The notes beneath the pieces are model-generated. The model did no database searches. It saw only the letters and a list, made by a program, of their open reading frames with translations, and was not told the origin of the DNA. A program made the position numbers and the translations under genes. A stretch of 64,000 bases of DNA from JBCBTD01 sp039818825 (GTDB taxonomy: Bacteria; Pseudomonadota; Alphaproteobacteria; Geminicoccales; Geminicoccaceae): positions 62,001 through 126,000 of the forward strand of contig JBCBTD010000001.1 in assembly GCA_039818825.1 (NCBI GenBank). The letters are read 5' to 3'. Below are positions 44,249 to 52,461 of the stretch, one piece after another (the first letter of the stretch is position 1; each line of letters begins with the position of its first letter).

Positions 44249-45358
44249 TCAGGCTTTCACGCCCGCACCGATCGCGGGTTCCGCGCCTGGGTCGAGCGGC
44301 CAGCGCGGCAGCACCGGCGCCGTCAGGCCATCGGGCGCACCGACCTCGCGGCGTTCCAGCGCCGCCCAAGCGATCATCACCGCGTTGTCCCCGCAAAGCG
44401 TGAGTGGCGGCGCCGTGAACGTCAATGCCTCGGCGTCGGCCAGGTCGGCGAGCGCCGCGCGGACGGACGCGTTGGCGGCAACGCCGCCGACCACCACCAG
44501 ATCGCGCACGGCCGGTGCCGCGGACCGGGCGACAGCAACGGCGTTGCGTGTACGGTCGACCAGGCAGTCGGCGACAGCCGCCTGAAAGGACGCAGCGAGG
44601 TCAGCCCGGTCGCCCTGGGTCATGGCGCCCTCGACCAGGGCACCCTCGCGCTTCACGGTGTGCAGCACCGCCGTCTTCAGGCCCGAGAACGAGAAATGAC
44701 AGCCGGGCTGCCCCCGAAGTGGCCGCGGCAGGTCGAAGCGTCGCGGGTCGCCGCCCGCTGCCAGCTGCTCGACCAGCGGCCCGCCGGGGTAGCCGAGCCC
44801 GAGCAGCTTGGCGACCTTGTCGAAGGCTTCGCCAACGGCGTCGTCGATGGTGGTCCCAAGCCGCCGATAGCGGCCGACGCCCTCCGCCAACAGCAACTGG
44901 CAATGGCCGCCCGAGACCAACAGCACCAGGTAGGGAAAGTCGACGCCGTCGGTGAGCCGCGGCGTGAGGACGTGGCCTTCCAGATGATTGACGGCGTAGA
45001 ACGGCAAGCGCCGCGCCGCGGCGATCGCCTTGCCGGTCACCGCGCCGACCATCAGGCCACCGATCAGGCCCGGGCCGGTGGTGGCGGCGACGCCGGAGAG
45101 GTCGTCGAAGCCGATCCGCGCCCGTTCGAGGGCGTCGGCGATCAGCCGGTCGAGCGCCAGCACGTGCGCCCGCGCGGCGATCTCCGGTACCACGCCGCCA
45201 TAGGGCGCGTGCTCCGCCAGCTGACTGCGCACCGTCGCCGCAAGAATCCGTCGATCACTAGCGACGACCGCGGCTGCGGTCTCGTCGCAGCTCGTCTCCA
45301 AACCGAGCATAAGAGGGGTCTGGCCGGCCGCGATGGGTGTGGTAGGGCCATCGGACAT
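44249..45358 (-). CDS. tsaD: tRNA N6-adenosine threonylcarbamoyltransferase
   Basis: TsaD transfers the threonylcarbamoyl group to A37 of ANN-decoding tRNAs, working with TsaB, TsaE and TsaC. The 369-residue protein has the ASKHA opening LGLETSCDETAAAVV, metal-binding His125 and His129 (NHLEGH), the phosphate loop LLVSGGHCQLL, HFSFSGLKTAVL, and VVGGVAANASVR. Three ATGs are possible (45358, 45364, 45370) and I take the nearest. It is divergent from hemC with only about 30 bases between the starts, a common alphaproteobacterial arrangement. Confidence 0.97.
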   Translation of the reverse strand: MSDGPTTPIAAGQTPLMLGLETSCDETAAAVVASDRRILAATVRSQLAEHAPYGGVVPEIAARAHVLALDRLIADALERARIGFDDLSGVAATTGPGLIGGLMVGAVTGKAIAAARRLPFYAVNHLEGHVLTPRLTDGVDFPYLVLLVSGGHCQLLLAEGVGRYRRLGTTIDDAVGEAFDKVAKLLGLGYPGGPLVEQLAAGGDPRRFDLPRPLRGQPGCHFSFSGLKTAVLHTVKREGALVEGAMTQGDRADLAASFQAAVADCLVDRTRNAVAVARSAAPAVRDLVVVGGVAANASVRAALADLADAEALTFTAPPLTLCGDNAVMIAWAALERREVGAPDGLTAPVLPRWPLDPGAEPAIGAGVKA

Positions 45359-45388
45359 GACCATGCTCATACCGACCGGTAGCCGTCG

Positions 45389-46297
45389 ATGAAACCGCTC
45401 AAGATCGGCACGCGGGGTTCGCCCCTGGCGCTCGTCCAGGCCGAAACGGTGGCAGCACGCCTTGCCGAGTCCGAGCCGGGGCTCACCACCGAGATCGTCG
45501 TCATCAAGACCACCGGCGACCATGTGCTGGATCGTCCGCTCAGCGAAATCGGCGGCAAAGGGCTGTTCACCAAAGAGATCGAGGAAGCGCTGTTCGATCG
45601 CCGGATCGATCTCGCCGTCCATTCCTTCAAAGACGTCGCCACGGTGCTTCCGGACGGCCTGACGATCGCCGCCGTGCTGCCGCGCGAGGACCCGCGGGAC
45701 GCATTGATCGCCGGGCCGATCCGCAGCGTTCGGGCACTGCCCGAGGGCGCCGTCGTCGGCAGCGCCTCGCTCAGGCGGCGCGCGCAGTTGCTGGCGCAGC
45801 GCCCGGACCTCACGGTGGTGAACCTCCGCGGCAGCGTGCAGACGAGGCTGGGCAAGGTCGAGAGCGGTACCGTCCACGCGACGGTGCTGGCCATGGCCGG
45901 CCTCAACCGCCTGGGCCGGCCCGATGCCGCCAGCAGCCCGATCGAGATCGACGAAATGCTGCCGGCCGTCGCTCAAGGCGCCATCGCCGTCGAGGTCCGC
46001 GCCGAGGACGAGACCACCCACATCCGCGTCGCGGCACTCGATCACCCGGCAACGGCCCTTGCGGTCACTGCCGAGCGCGCCTTCCTCCGCGCGCTCGACG
46101 GTTCCTGTCGGACGCCGATCGCCGCCTACGCCACCGTCGACGGCGACCGCCTTCGTATGGACGGCTTGCTGGCGCGGCCGGAGGGCGAAGCGGTGTGGCG
46201 CGCACGGCGCGAGGGCGTCGTCGGCGACGCCGCCCGCCTCGGCGACGACGCTGGCGCGGAGATCCGCGCTGCGGCCGGGTCGTACGTCTGGAGCTGA
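45389..46297 (+). CDS. hemC: Porphobilinogen deaminase (hydroxymethylbilane synthase)
   Basis: HemC polymerises four porphobilinogens into hydroxymethylbilane. The 302-residue protein starts KIGTRGSPLALVQAETV, with KTTGDHVLDRPLSEIGGKGLFTKEIEEALF and the catalytic-region VHSFKD (Asp), then SLRRRAQLLAQRPDL and NLRGSVQTRLGKV. The dipyrromethane cofactor is attached to Cys240 in LDGSCRTPIAAY. It starts a plus-strand operon hemC-hemD-mic60-hemY, with hemD four bases after its stop. Confidence 0.98.
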   Translation: MKPLKIGTRGSPLALVQAETVAARLAESEPGLTTEIVVIKTTGDHVLDRPLSEIGGKGLFTKEIEEALFDRRIDLAVHSFKDVATVLPDGLTIAAVLPREDPRDALIAGPIRSVRALPEGAVVGSASLRRRAQLLAQRPDLTVVNLRGSVQTRLGKVESGTVHATVLAMAGLNRLGRPDAASSPIEIDEMLPAVAQGAIAVEVRAEDETTHIRVAALDHPATALAVTAERAFLRALDGSCRTPIAAYATVDGDRLRMDGLLARPEGEAVWRARREGVVGDAARLGDDAGAEIRAAAGSYVWS

Positions 46298-46301
46298 CCG
46301 G

Positions 46302-47012
46302 GTGGCGACCGTCATGGTCACCCGTCCCGACGACGTGGCCGAGCGAACCGCGCGAGGCCTCCGGGACCGCGGCCATCAGGTGCTGCTGGCTCCCGTCCTG
46401 ACGATCGTCCCGACCGGAGCGCCACCGCCCGCATGGGACGACGTCCAAGCCATCCTCGTGACCAGTCGTCAGGCTGTCCTGGCCCTCGCCGGACAGCGTT
46501 TGACACGGCCAGTCTGGTCGGTCGGCCAATCGACCGCGGACGCGGCGCGCGCCGCGGACTGGCCGCAAGGCGGCGTGGGCGCGGCCGACGGGACCGCTTT
46601 GGCGGACCTTCTGTCGTCGTCGTTGGATCCGAAGGCCGGCGCACTCGTCCATGCCCGCGGCCGCACGGCGGCACCTGGGCTCGCCACGCGGTTGAAACGA
46701 GGCGGGTTCGACTACCGCCCTTGGATCGTCTACGCCGCGGAGCCGGTCCGACGTTGGCCACCGGAGACCGTTGCGGCCTTGGCCGACGGCGGGGTGGATG
46801 CCATTACCTTCCACTCGCCGGACAGCGCCCGCGCATTTCTCGGCTTGATCGCCGCCGCTGAGATGGGGGAAAGGCTCGAACGGATCGATGCGTTCTGCCT
46901 GAGCGAGAAGGTCGCCCAGGTGCTTGGCGACGCGCGGTTTCGTGCGATCCACGTGGCCGCGCATCCGAACGAGACGGCGATGGGCACGTTGCTTGAAGCG
47001 ACGGGCCATTGA
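46302..47012 (+). CDS. hemD: Uroporphyrinogen-III synthase
   Basis: HemD cyclises hydroxymethylbilane with D-ring inversion. The family is poorly conserved; the 236-residue product shows the N-terminal strand TVMVTRPDDVAERTARGLRDRGH, the PVLTIVPT segment, AILVTSRQAVLALAG, the C-terminal-domain AITFHSPDSARAFL and CLSEKVAQVLGD, plus the AAHPNETAMGTLLE ending. GTG 46302 is used; ATG 46314 is an alternative. Assignment is supported by its position between hemC and the mic60 gene. Confidence 0.9.
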   Translation: MATVMVTRPDDVAERTARGLRDRGHQVLLAPVLTIVPTGAPPPAWDDVQAILVTSRQAVLALAGQRLTRPVWSVGQSTADAARAADWPQGGVGAADGTALADLLSSSLDPKAGALVHARGRTAAPGLATRLKRGGFDYRPWIVYAAEPVRRWPPETVAALADGGVDAITFHSPDSARAFLGLIAAAEMGERLERIDAFCLSEKVAQVLGDARFRAIHVAAHPNETAMGTLLEATGH

Positions 47013-47103
47013 TGGTAGCCGTCCGATGCCTCTGGGGATTTCGAGGCGTCAACAAAAGAAGTCGTGGCGTCGCGTCGGCGCGACCTTGCGGGAGACACGT
47101 GGC

Positions 47104-48630
47104 ATGGCGGCAGACGACGCGCGATCGAAAGAGGCGCAGGCCCGGCCGGCTGCGTCATCCCCGCCCTCTCGCGGCGGTCGCGGTCTCATTGGTGGTCTGA
47201 TCGGCGGTGTGCTGGCCACGGCCGGATCGATCTACGCCCTGCAGATTCCCGAGGTGCGTCAGAACCTGCCGCTGCCGGAAGAAGCCCAGATCGTCGTCAA
47301 TCCGGAAGCGGTCGCACGGATCAACGCGCTCGAGACCGAACTCGCCCAGGTCCGTGACGCCGTCCGCGAAACCGATCTTCGCCAGCCGCTGCAGACGCTG
47401 TCGGCCCGCGTCGACATGCTCTCCCAGGAAGTGACTGCGGCCGCGACGGCAACCCAGCTCGCCGACCTCCAAGCCGGGCTCAGCCCGTTGGCGTCGCCCG
47501 AAGGCGCTGCGGCCCTCGACGAGCGCCTGGAGGCGTTCCGCGCCGACTTCACGCGGCTGGACGAGGAAGCGGCACGCTCCAGCAGTCTCGCCACCGCGGA
47601 ATCGGCGATCGAAGGCATGGAGCAACGGTTGGCCGCGTTGGAAGAGTTGGCCCCGGCGCTCCGTGCCGACGTCGACGGGCTCCGCGCTGACCTCGACGCC
47701 GCGGTCGCGCGGGCTGGCGACTTCGCAACCAAGCTCGAGGCCGCCGAAGCCGCCGCGATCGAACGGAGCGGAGCCTTGACCGGCCGGATCGACGCGACCG
47801 CGCGTGACGTCGGCGATGTTCAAGAGGACCTGGGCGCAGCCGGCGCGCGGCTCGACGATCAGGCCGGCGATCTCACCACCTTCGGCACCCGGGCCGACGC
47901 GCTCGGGACGACGGTCGCTGCGCTCTCCGCCGATGTCCGCGCGGTCAGGGCGGCGGTCGATTCGTTCCTCGCCGAGGCGTCGAGCAACGCCGATGCCCTC
48001 GCTGCCCGCGTCGACGAGACGACGCGCGTCGCCGACGAGGCCAAGACGACGGCGGACACGGCCCAGACCACGATCACCCAGGCGCTCGCCCGGGCGCGCG
48101 CCGGCGCCGAGATCAACGCGGCGGCGACGGAGCTGGCAGCGGCGCTCGGCGTCGGCGCGCCGCTCGCCGGCACGACGGCGGCCCTGACGGAAGTGGACCG
48201 CTCGGCGCTCTCGACGGCACAGACGAACGAGCTGGACGAGGTCGCGGGCGTCGTTGGCGGCGCCAGCGATGGCGTCGCGAGCCTCGCGGCGCTGCAAGCG
48301 AGCTTCGCCAGCCTCCGCCCCGCCGTCGACAGCGCGCTGGCACCGGCCGGCGATGCGACGGTCACGAGCGGCGTGTTGGGCGCCCTCCAGCTTCGACCGG
48401 TGGGTCGGGCGACCGAGGCCCAGCCCGTCCTCGACGAAATCGCGCAGGCCTTGGACCGCGGTGCCGTCGCCGAGGCCGCGGCGGCGGCTCGCACCTTACC
48501 CGAGGCCGGTTCGGCCGTGTTGGGTCAGTGGCTGGCCGCGGCAGACGAGCATGTCGCGCTCAGTGCGGCACGCCAACGTTTGCTCGATCTCGGCCGCGCC
48601 GTCACCGCTTCGGCGGCTGAGGCGACCTAG
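47104..48630 (+). CDS. mic60: Mic60/mitofilin-family inner-membrane protein
   Basis: Alphaproteobacterial Mic60 shapes intracytoplasmic or inner membranes and is the bacterial relative of mitochondrial mitofilin. The 508-residue product has one N-terminal membrane helix (GLIGGLIGGVLATAGSIYAL, residues about 27-46) and then a long Ala/Glu/Asp-rich coiled-coil region through about residue 350, facing the periplasm. The C-terminal 140 residues (LQASFASLRPAVDSALA ... LRPVGRATEAQPVLDEIAQALDR ... VLGQWLAAADEHVALSAARQRL) match the mitofilin C-terminal domain. The operon position between hemD and hemY is diagnostic. ATG 47104 chosen. Confidence 0.9.
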   Translation: MAADDARSKEAQARPAASSPPSRGGRGLIGGLIGGVLATAGSIYALQIPEVRQNLPLPEEAQIVVNPEAVARINALETELAQVRDAVRETDLRQPLQTLSARVDMLSQEVTAAATATQLADLQAGLSPLASPEGAAALDERLEAFRADFTRLDEEAARSSSLATAESAIEGMEQRLAALEELAPALRADVDGLRADLDAAVARAGDFATKLEAAEAAAIERSGALTGRIDATARDVGDVQEDLGAAGARLDDQAGDLTTFGTRADALGTTVAALSADVRAVRAAVDSFLAEASSNADALAARVDETTRVADEAKTTADTAQTTITQALARARAGAEINAAATELAAALGVGAPLAGTTAALTEVDRSALSTAQTNELDEVAGVVGGASDGVASLAALQASFASLRPAVDSALAPAGDATVTSGVLGALQLRPVGRATEAQPVLDEIAQALDRGAVAEAAAAARTLPEAGSAVLGQWLAAADEHVALSAARQRLLDLGRAVTASAAEAT

Positions 48631-48660
48631 TCAGCTCGATCGTTTGGAGAGGCGCGCCTC

Positions 48661-50034
48661 ATGCTCCGGCTCATCGGATTTCTGATCGTCACCGCCGCGC
48701 TGATGTCCGGCGCCACGTGGATCTTCGTGAACGACCCGGGCGAGCCGGTGCGGATCACGTGGTTCGGTGGTGCACAGCTCGCGCCGTCTCTGCCCTACGC
48801 CGTGCTCATGCTCATCGGCGTCATCGTCGTCGTCATCGTCCTCTACGAGATCTTGCGGTTGTTGCTGGGCTATCCAGCCAGGTGGTTCCGCAAACGGCAG
48901 GTCAACCGCACGATCCAGGGCCTCCAGACCGCCACCAAGGGTCTCATCGCCGCGGCGTCCGGCGATGCCACCGAAGCGCGTGAGCTGCGCCGCGACAGCG
49001 AGCGGATGCTCGGCGAGCGCCATCCGGCCAATCTGCTCTTGGCTGCTCAGGCCGCCGAGATGCAGGACGACCACGAGGTCGCTCAGCTCAAGTACCGACA
49101 GATGCTGCGGAGCCGCGAGACCAAGTTGCTGGGTCTCCGCGGCCTGCTCTCGGACGCCATTGCCGGCGGCGACCACGAACAGGCGCTGACATTGGCTCGA
49201 CAGGCCCATGCCGAGAAGCCCTACACCGAGTGGGTCAACCAGACGTTCTTCGATCTGTTGACCAAGCGCGAGCAGTGGAGCGAAGCGTTCCGCCGGGTCG
49301 ACGATCTGAAGCTCAACCGACTGATCGACGGCGAGCAGGCGCAGCGGCTCCGCGCCATCCTCAAGATGATGATGGCAAAAACCTTGGAACAGGACGGCAA
49401 GGAGCGCGAAGCAACGCGCGCTGCCCTCGACGCGACCTCGCGCTATCGCGGATTCGCGCCCGCGGCGATCTATGCGAGCGCCATGGCCGCCAAATCAGAC
49501 AACGCCCGTCAGGCCCGGGTCGTGCTGGAGGAGAGTTGGGCTCGGCAGCCGCACCCCAGCCTCGCCCAGGCCTTTGCAGCGCTGGTGCCCAACGAAGCCG
49601 CCGACGCCCGGTTGGCACGGTTCGACCGGCTGGTGCACCGCAATGCGGCTCACCACGTCACCTTGCGGACGATGATCGAGCTCGCGCTCGCCGCCGGCAA
49701 AGCCGATCGGGCGATCCGCTACGCCCAACAGGTGCCTGGCAGCAGCCCGACGGCTGGCACGGTACAGGCGGCGATCGAGGCGTACCGCGCCACCGACGCG
49801 GGATCGCCGCGTATCGGCGAGCTGGAGACCCTGGCCGCCCAGGTGCCCGCCGACGAGGCGTGGGTCTGCCAAAGCACCGGCCAAGTCGTCGACCAGTGGG
49901 ACGTTTTCGGACCTGACGGACAATTCGACAGCCTCCGCTGGCAGTCCCCGCCGCGCGTCGCGACCCTGGTGGCGAGCCCGGTCGATCCCGAGCACCGGGG
50001 TCCGACCGTCGACCTTGCTGCCCAGCCCGCTTGA
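48661..50034 (+). CDS. hemY: HemY-like heme-biosynthesis-associated protein
   Basis: The 457-residue HemY_N-domain protein begins with two membrane helices (MLRLIGFLIVTAALMSGATWIF; PYAVLMLIGVIVVVIVLYEILRLLLGY) and then HemY-type TPR-like helices (QTATKGLIAAASGDATEARELRRDSERML; KLNRLIDGEQAQRLRAILKMMMAKTLEQDGKEREA). It ends with a zinc-ribbon-like CQSTGQV preceded by EAWVC, followed by variable tail sequence. HemY is linked with tetrapyrrole synthesis; its exact function is not settled. RBS GAGAGGCGCG precedes ATG 48661. Its stop lies within a 15-bp tandem repeat. Confidence 0.92.
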   Translation: MLRLIGFLIVTAALMSGATWIFVNDPGEPVRITWFGGAQLAPSLPYAVLMLIGVIVVVIVLYEILRLLLGYPARWFRKRQVNRTIQGLQTATKGLIAAASGDATEARELRRDSERMLGERHPANLLLAAQAAEMQDDHEVAQLKYRQMLRSRETKLLGLRGLLSDAIAGGDHEQALTLARQAHAEKPYTEWVNQTFFDLLTKREQWSEAFRRVDDLKLNRLIDGEQAQRLRAILKMMMAKTLEQDGKEREATRAALDATSRYRGFAPAAIYASAMAAKSDNARQARVVLEESWARQPHPSLAQAFAALVPNEAADARLARFDRLVHRNAAHHVTLRTMIELALAAGKADRAIRYAQQVPGSSPTAGTVQAAIEAYRATDAGSPRIGELETLAAQVPADEAWVCQSTGQVVDQWDVFGPDGQFDSLRWQSPPRVATLVASPVDPEHRGPTVDLAAQPA

Positions 50035-50075
50035 CGTCGGCCCGGTTGACGTCGGCCCGGTTGACGTCGATCGGG
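50031..50075. repeat. 15-bp tandem repeat, three copies
   Basis: Units ttgacgtcggcccgg at 50031-50045 and 50046-50060 are identical; a third, 50061-50075 (ttgacgtcgatcggg), differs at two bases. The hemY stop codon falls in the first unit, so the array extends the 3' untranslated region before tRNA-Thr. Confidence 0.9.
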
Positions 50076-50130
50076 CGCCAGCGGCGTTGACGGGGAAGGC
50101 GTCGACCGCTACGACCGCGGCACTTTTTCG

Positions 50131-50205
50131 GCCGTAGTAGCTCAGCGGTAGAGCATCCGCTTCGTAAGCGGGGGGTCGGGGGTTCAAATCCCTCCTGCGG
50201 CACCA
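50131..50205 (+). tRNA. tRNA-Thr (anticodon CGT)
   Basis: The 75-base cloverleaf has acceptor GCCGTAG (50131-50137) pairing with CTGCGGC (50195-50201, one G-U pair), A73 and an encoded CCA at 50203-50205. The anticodon loop ttCGTaa carries CGT at 50163-50165, and the T-loop is GGTTCAAATCC. Confidence 0.95.
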
Positions 50206-50309
50206 CCGTTCGCTGGTCGTCCGATGTGAAAACGACGAAGCGGCTTCGGCACGCCGCCGTTACGGACGTCCCGCTCCGAACGAACGATCTTCAGGGAGGA
50301 CCGAGTTTC

Positions 50310-50873
50310 ATGGCGCTCACCAAGTGGTCGGCGGTCATCGCCGTCGCGACGCTCGCCGCCTGCACGAACACACAGCGCGAGATCGAGAGCGCGTCGGTCG
50401 AGCGGGCCGTGACGAGCAATGCAGTCGTCGAGGCCGTCGACGCCCAGACGCGCGACGTGACCCTGCGGACGAGCGACGGGCGCAGCATCACCGTCGAAGC
50501 CGGGCCCGAGGTCCGCAACTTCGACCAGATCGACGTCGGCGACACGGTCCAGGCCGTCTACGTCGAAAGCGTTGCCGCGCGCTTGGCAGCACCGGATGAC
50601 ACCGCACCGACCGAGACCACGACCGTCGCGGGCCGAGCCGAGCCGGGAGAGAAGCCGGCCGCGGTCGCAGGCGTTTCCATCGAGACCATCATCGACGTGC
50701 TCAGCTACGATCCGGCTTTGAATCTGCTGACGTTCCGCACGCCGGAGGGCGTCACCCACAGTCTCGTGGTCGATCCGGGGATGGTCGACTTCGCGTCGAC
50801 GCTGCAACGAGGCGATCGGGTCGCCATCACCTACAACGAGGCCGTGGCGGTCGGCATCGAGCCGACCGGCTAA
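50310..50873 (+). CDS. Hypothetical lipoprotein
   Basis: A 187-residue exported lipoprotein: signal MALTKWSAVIAVATLAAC with the lipobox LAAC and Cys18. The mature part contains two similar beta-rich units: VVEAVDAQTRDVTLRTSDGR, VEAGPEVRNFDQIDVGDTVQAVY, and IDVLSYDPALNLLTFRTPEG, then DRVAITYNEAVAVGI. These read as an internal repeat of an OB-like small-barrel fold. Function unknown. ATG 50310 follows AGGGAGGA; an upstream in-frame start would hide the signal peptide. Confidence 0.75.
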   Translation: MALTKWSAVIAVATLAACTNTQREIESASVERAVTSNAVVEAVDAQTRDVTLRTSDGRSITVEAGPEVRNFDQIDVGDTVQAVYVESVAARLAAPDDTAPTETTTVAGRAEPGEKPAAVAGVSIETIIDVLSYDPALNLLTFRTPEGVTHSLVVDPGMVDFASTLQRGDRVAITYNEAVAVGIEPTG

Positions 50874-50927
50874 CCCCCTTTGCCGGCGGCCGCGGGCCAG
50901 CATCCGCTCGGATGATCGCCGCGCCGA

Positions 50928-52121
50928 TCAGTCGGGCAGATCGGTCCGCCAGCCACCGCCCGGCTGCGCCGCGACCTCGCGACCGATGTCGGCGAGCCGG
51001 TTGGTGACCGCGGGATCGAACGGCCTGGCGTCTTCCGGCGGCACGAAATCGGACGGAATGGCCACCCAGCGGACTTCGATGTCGCCCTGCCCGGTCCGTT
51101 TGGTGGACTCGGCCATCAGCAGATTCGCTTGCAGCGGCGCTTTGAATGACGTCTGACTGATCGTCTGATAGCTGCGGAACAGCACGCTGAACCAACTGAG
51201 CTCGACCGCCTCCGGCTCGAGCTCCAGCTGGTTGTTGAAAATCCACCACAGTCGGACCGGCGGGAAGGGACGATCGCCGAAACGGTCGGCCCAGGCTTGG
51301 CGAAACAACGGCATGTTGCGCGGCTGGATACCGGGCGCGCCCTGCACGGCCCCGCCGTCGCCGTACAGGTACCCGTCGATCTTTTCGGGGGGGAACAGGC
51401 CTGGAATGGCCGTCGCCGCCATCAGGATCGACACCAGCCGCTCCTTCGGATCGGCGTGGACCGTGGCGACGTCGCCCATCTCGAAGTAGCGGAGCTGACC
51501 GAAATCGAGGTCGGTCGCGCCGATCATCAGCATCCGGTCGTCGTCACGGGCTTCGCGCAGCGCCTCGATCAGCGCCGCATCGACGTTGGCCGCCACTTGC
51601 TCGCGCACGCCGGTGTTGTCGAGGACGGCGAGGCTACCTGGAAGCAGCCCCGGCAGGCCGTTGAACGTCACCCAATCGCTCGACGTGTCGCGATAGAATG
51701 CCTCGATCCCGCTGTAGCTCGCTGGCTGCTGATCGACGATGTAGCTGCCGATCAATGCGCCGGTGCTGATGCCGCTGATGACGTCGAACTCCGGCATCGG
51801 GTATGCCGCAGCGTCGCCCAGCTCGTTCCAAGCGGCGAGGAAACCCGCGCCGAACGCACCCCAGTCGGCGCCGCCTGACAACAACAAGATGTCGAACGTC
51901 GAATCCCTGGTGCGTCCGCTGGCTATGGCGTCGCCGCGGTCGATCAGTCGCTGGCGCGTGGCTTCGCTTTCCGCCTCGCGCTCGGCCTCGTAGCGGTCGG
52001 CTTGCGTCTGGATCGCCAACACGGTCGCCGGATCACGCGGCGGGGCCGAGCACGCCGTGGTCGCCGCAATGAGGGCGAACACGCCGACCCATTTCGGTTG
52101 GAACTTGGGTGCCCCGGTCAT
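50928..52121 (-). CDS. Patatin-like phospholipase, lipoprotein
   Basis: A 397-residue envelope-bound acyl hydrolase. The N-terminus has a lipoprotein signal with TTAC giving Cys24. The patatin domain begins near residue 75: ILLLSGGADWGAFGAGFLAAW (oxyanion loop), VISGISTGALIGSY with nucleophile Ser119 in GISTG, and GYLYGDGGAV carrying catalytic Asp255, so the Ser-Asp dyad is complete. ATG 52121 is used; the in-frame upstream stretch has no coding character. Likely substrates are membrane phospholipids; targets are unknown. Confidence 0.88.
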   Translation of the reverse strand: MTGAPKFQPKWVGVFALIAATTACSAPPRDPATVLAIQTQADRYEAEREAESEATRQRLIDRGDAIASGRTRDSTFDILLLSGGADWGAFGAGFLAAWNELGDAAAYPMPEFDVISGISTGALIGSYIVDQQPASYSGIEAFYRDTSSDWVTFNGLPGLLPGSLAVLDNTGVREQVAANVDAALIEALREARDDDRMLMIGATDLDFGQLRYFEMGDVATVHADPKERLVSILMAATAIPGLFPPEKIDGYLYGDGGAVQGAPGIQPRNMPLFRQAWADRFGDRPFPPVRLWWIFNNQLELEPEAVELSWFSVLFRSYQTISQTSFKAPLQANLLMAESTKRTGQGDIEVRWVAIPSDFVPPEDARPFDPAVTNRLADIGREVAAQPGGGWRTDLPD

Positions 52122-52461
52122 GTCGTCGTCTCCGTCTGAGGCTGGCGAGCGCCGCCCACCCGTGGCGCGACTAGCAGGTCGGGTGATCCGCCGGCAAGCC
52201 ATGTGGTATGGCTGTGGCCTGGCTCGCTTGCTGGTCCCACGGTAGGCACCGTGCCGATCGACCGGCAGCCGCTTCCGTTCGTGGCGCTCGATCCGGCGTG
52301 TGAGAATTGGTGCGGTATCGTTCGCGCAGGCGCCGACGATCACGGGCGAGACCCAAACCCATCGCACGCACCTCGGCCCCTGCGCGTTCCGTCGTTCTCG
52401 GAAGACCACGCTGTAGGGACGCCGAAGATCTAGCTGCCGTCGCGCAAGTCGGGTGTCTCGC
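52122..52461. other. 340-base non-coding gap between patatin and TolC-type genes
   Basis: I see no gene, RNA or clear repeat in this stretch. It should contain the upstream region of the patatin gene and the 3' end of the TolC-type transcript; open frames on both strands lack family features. Confidence 0.5.
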
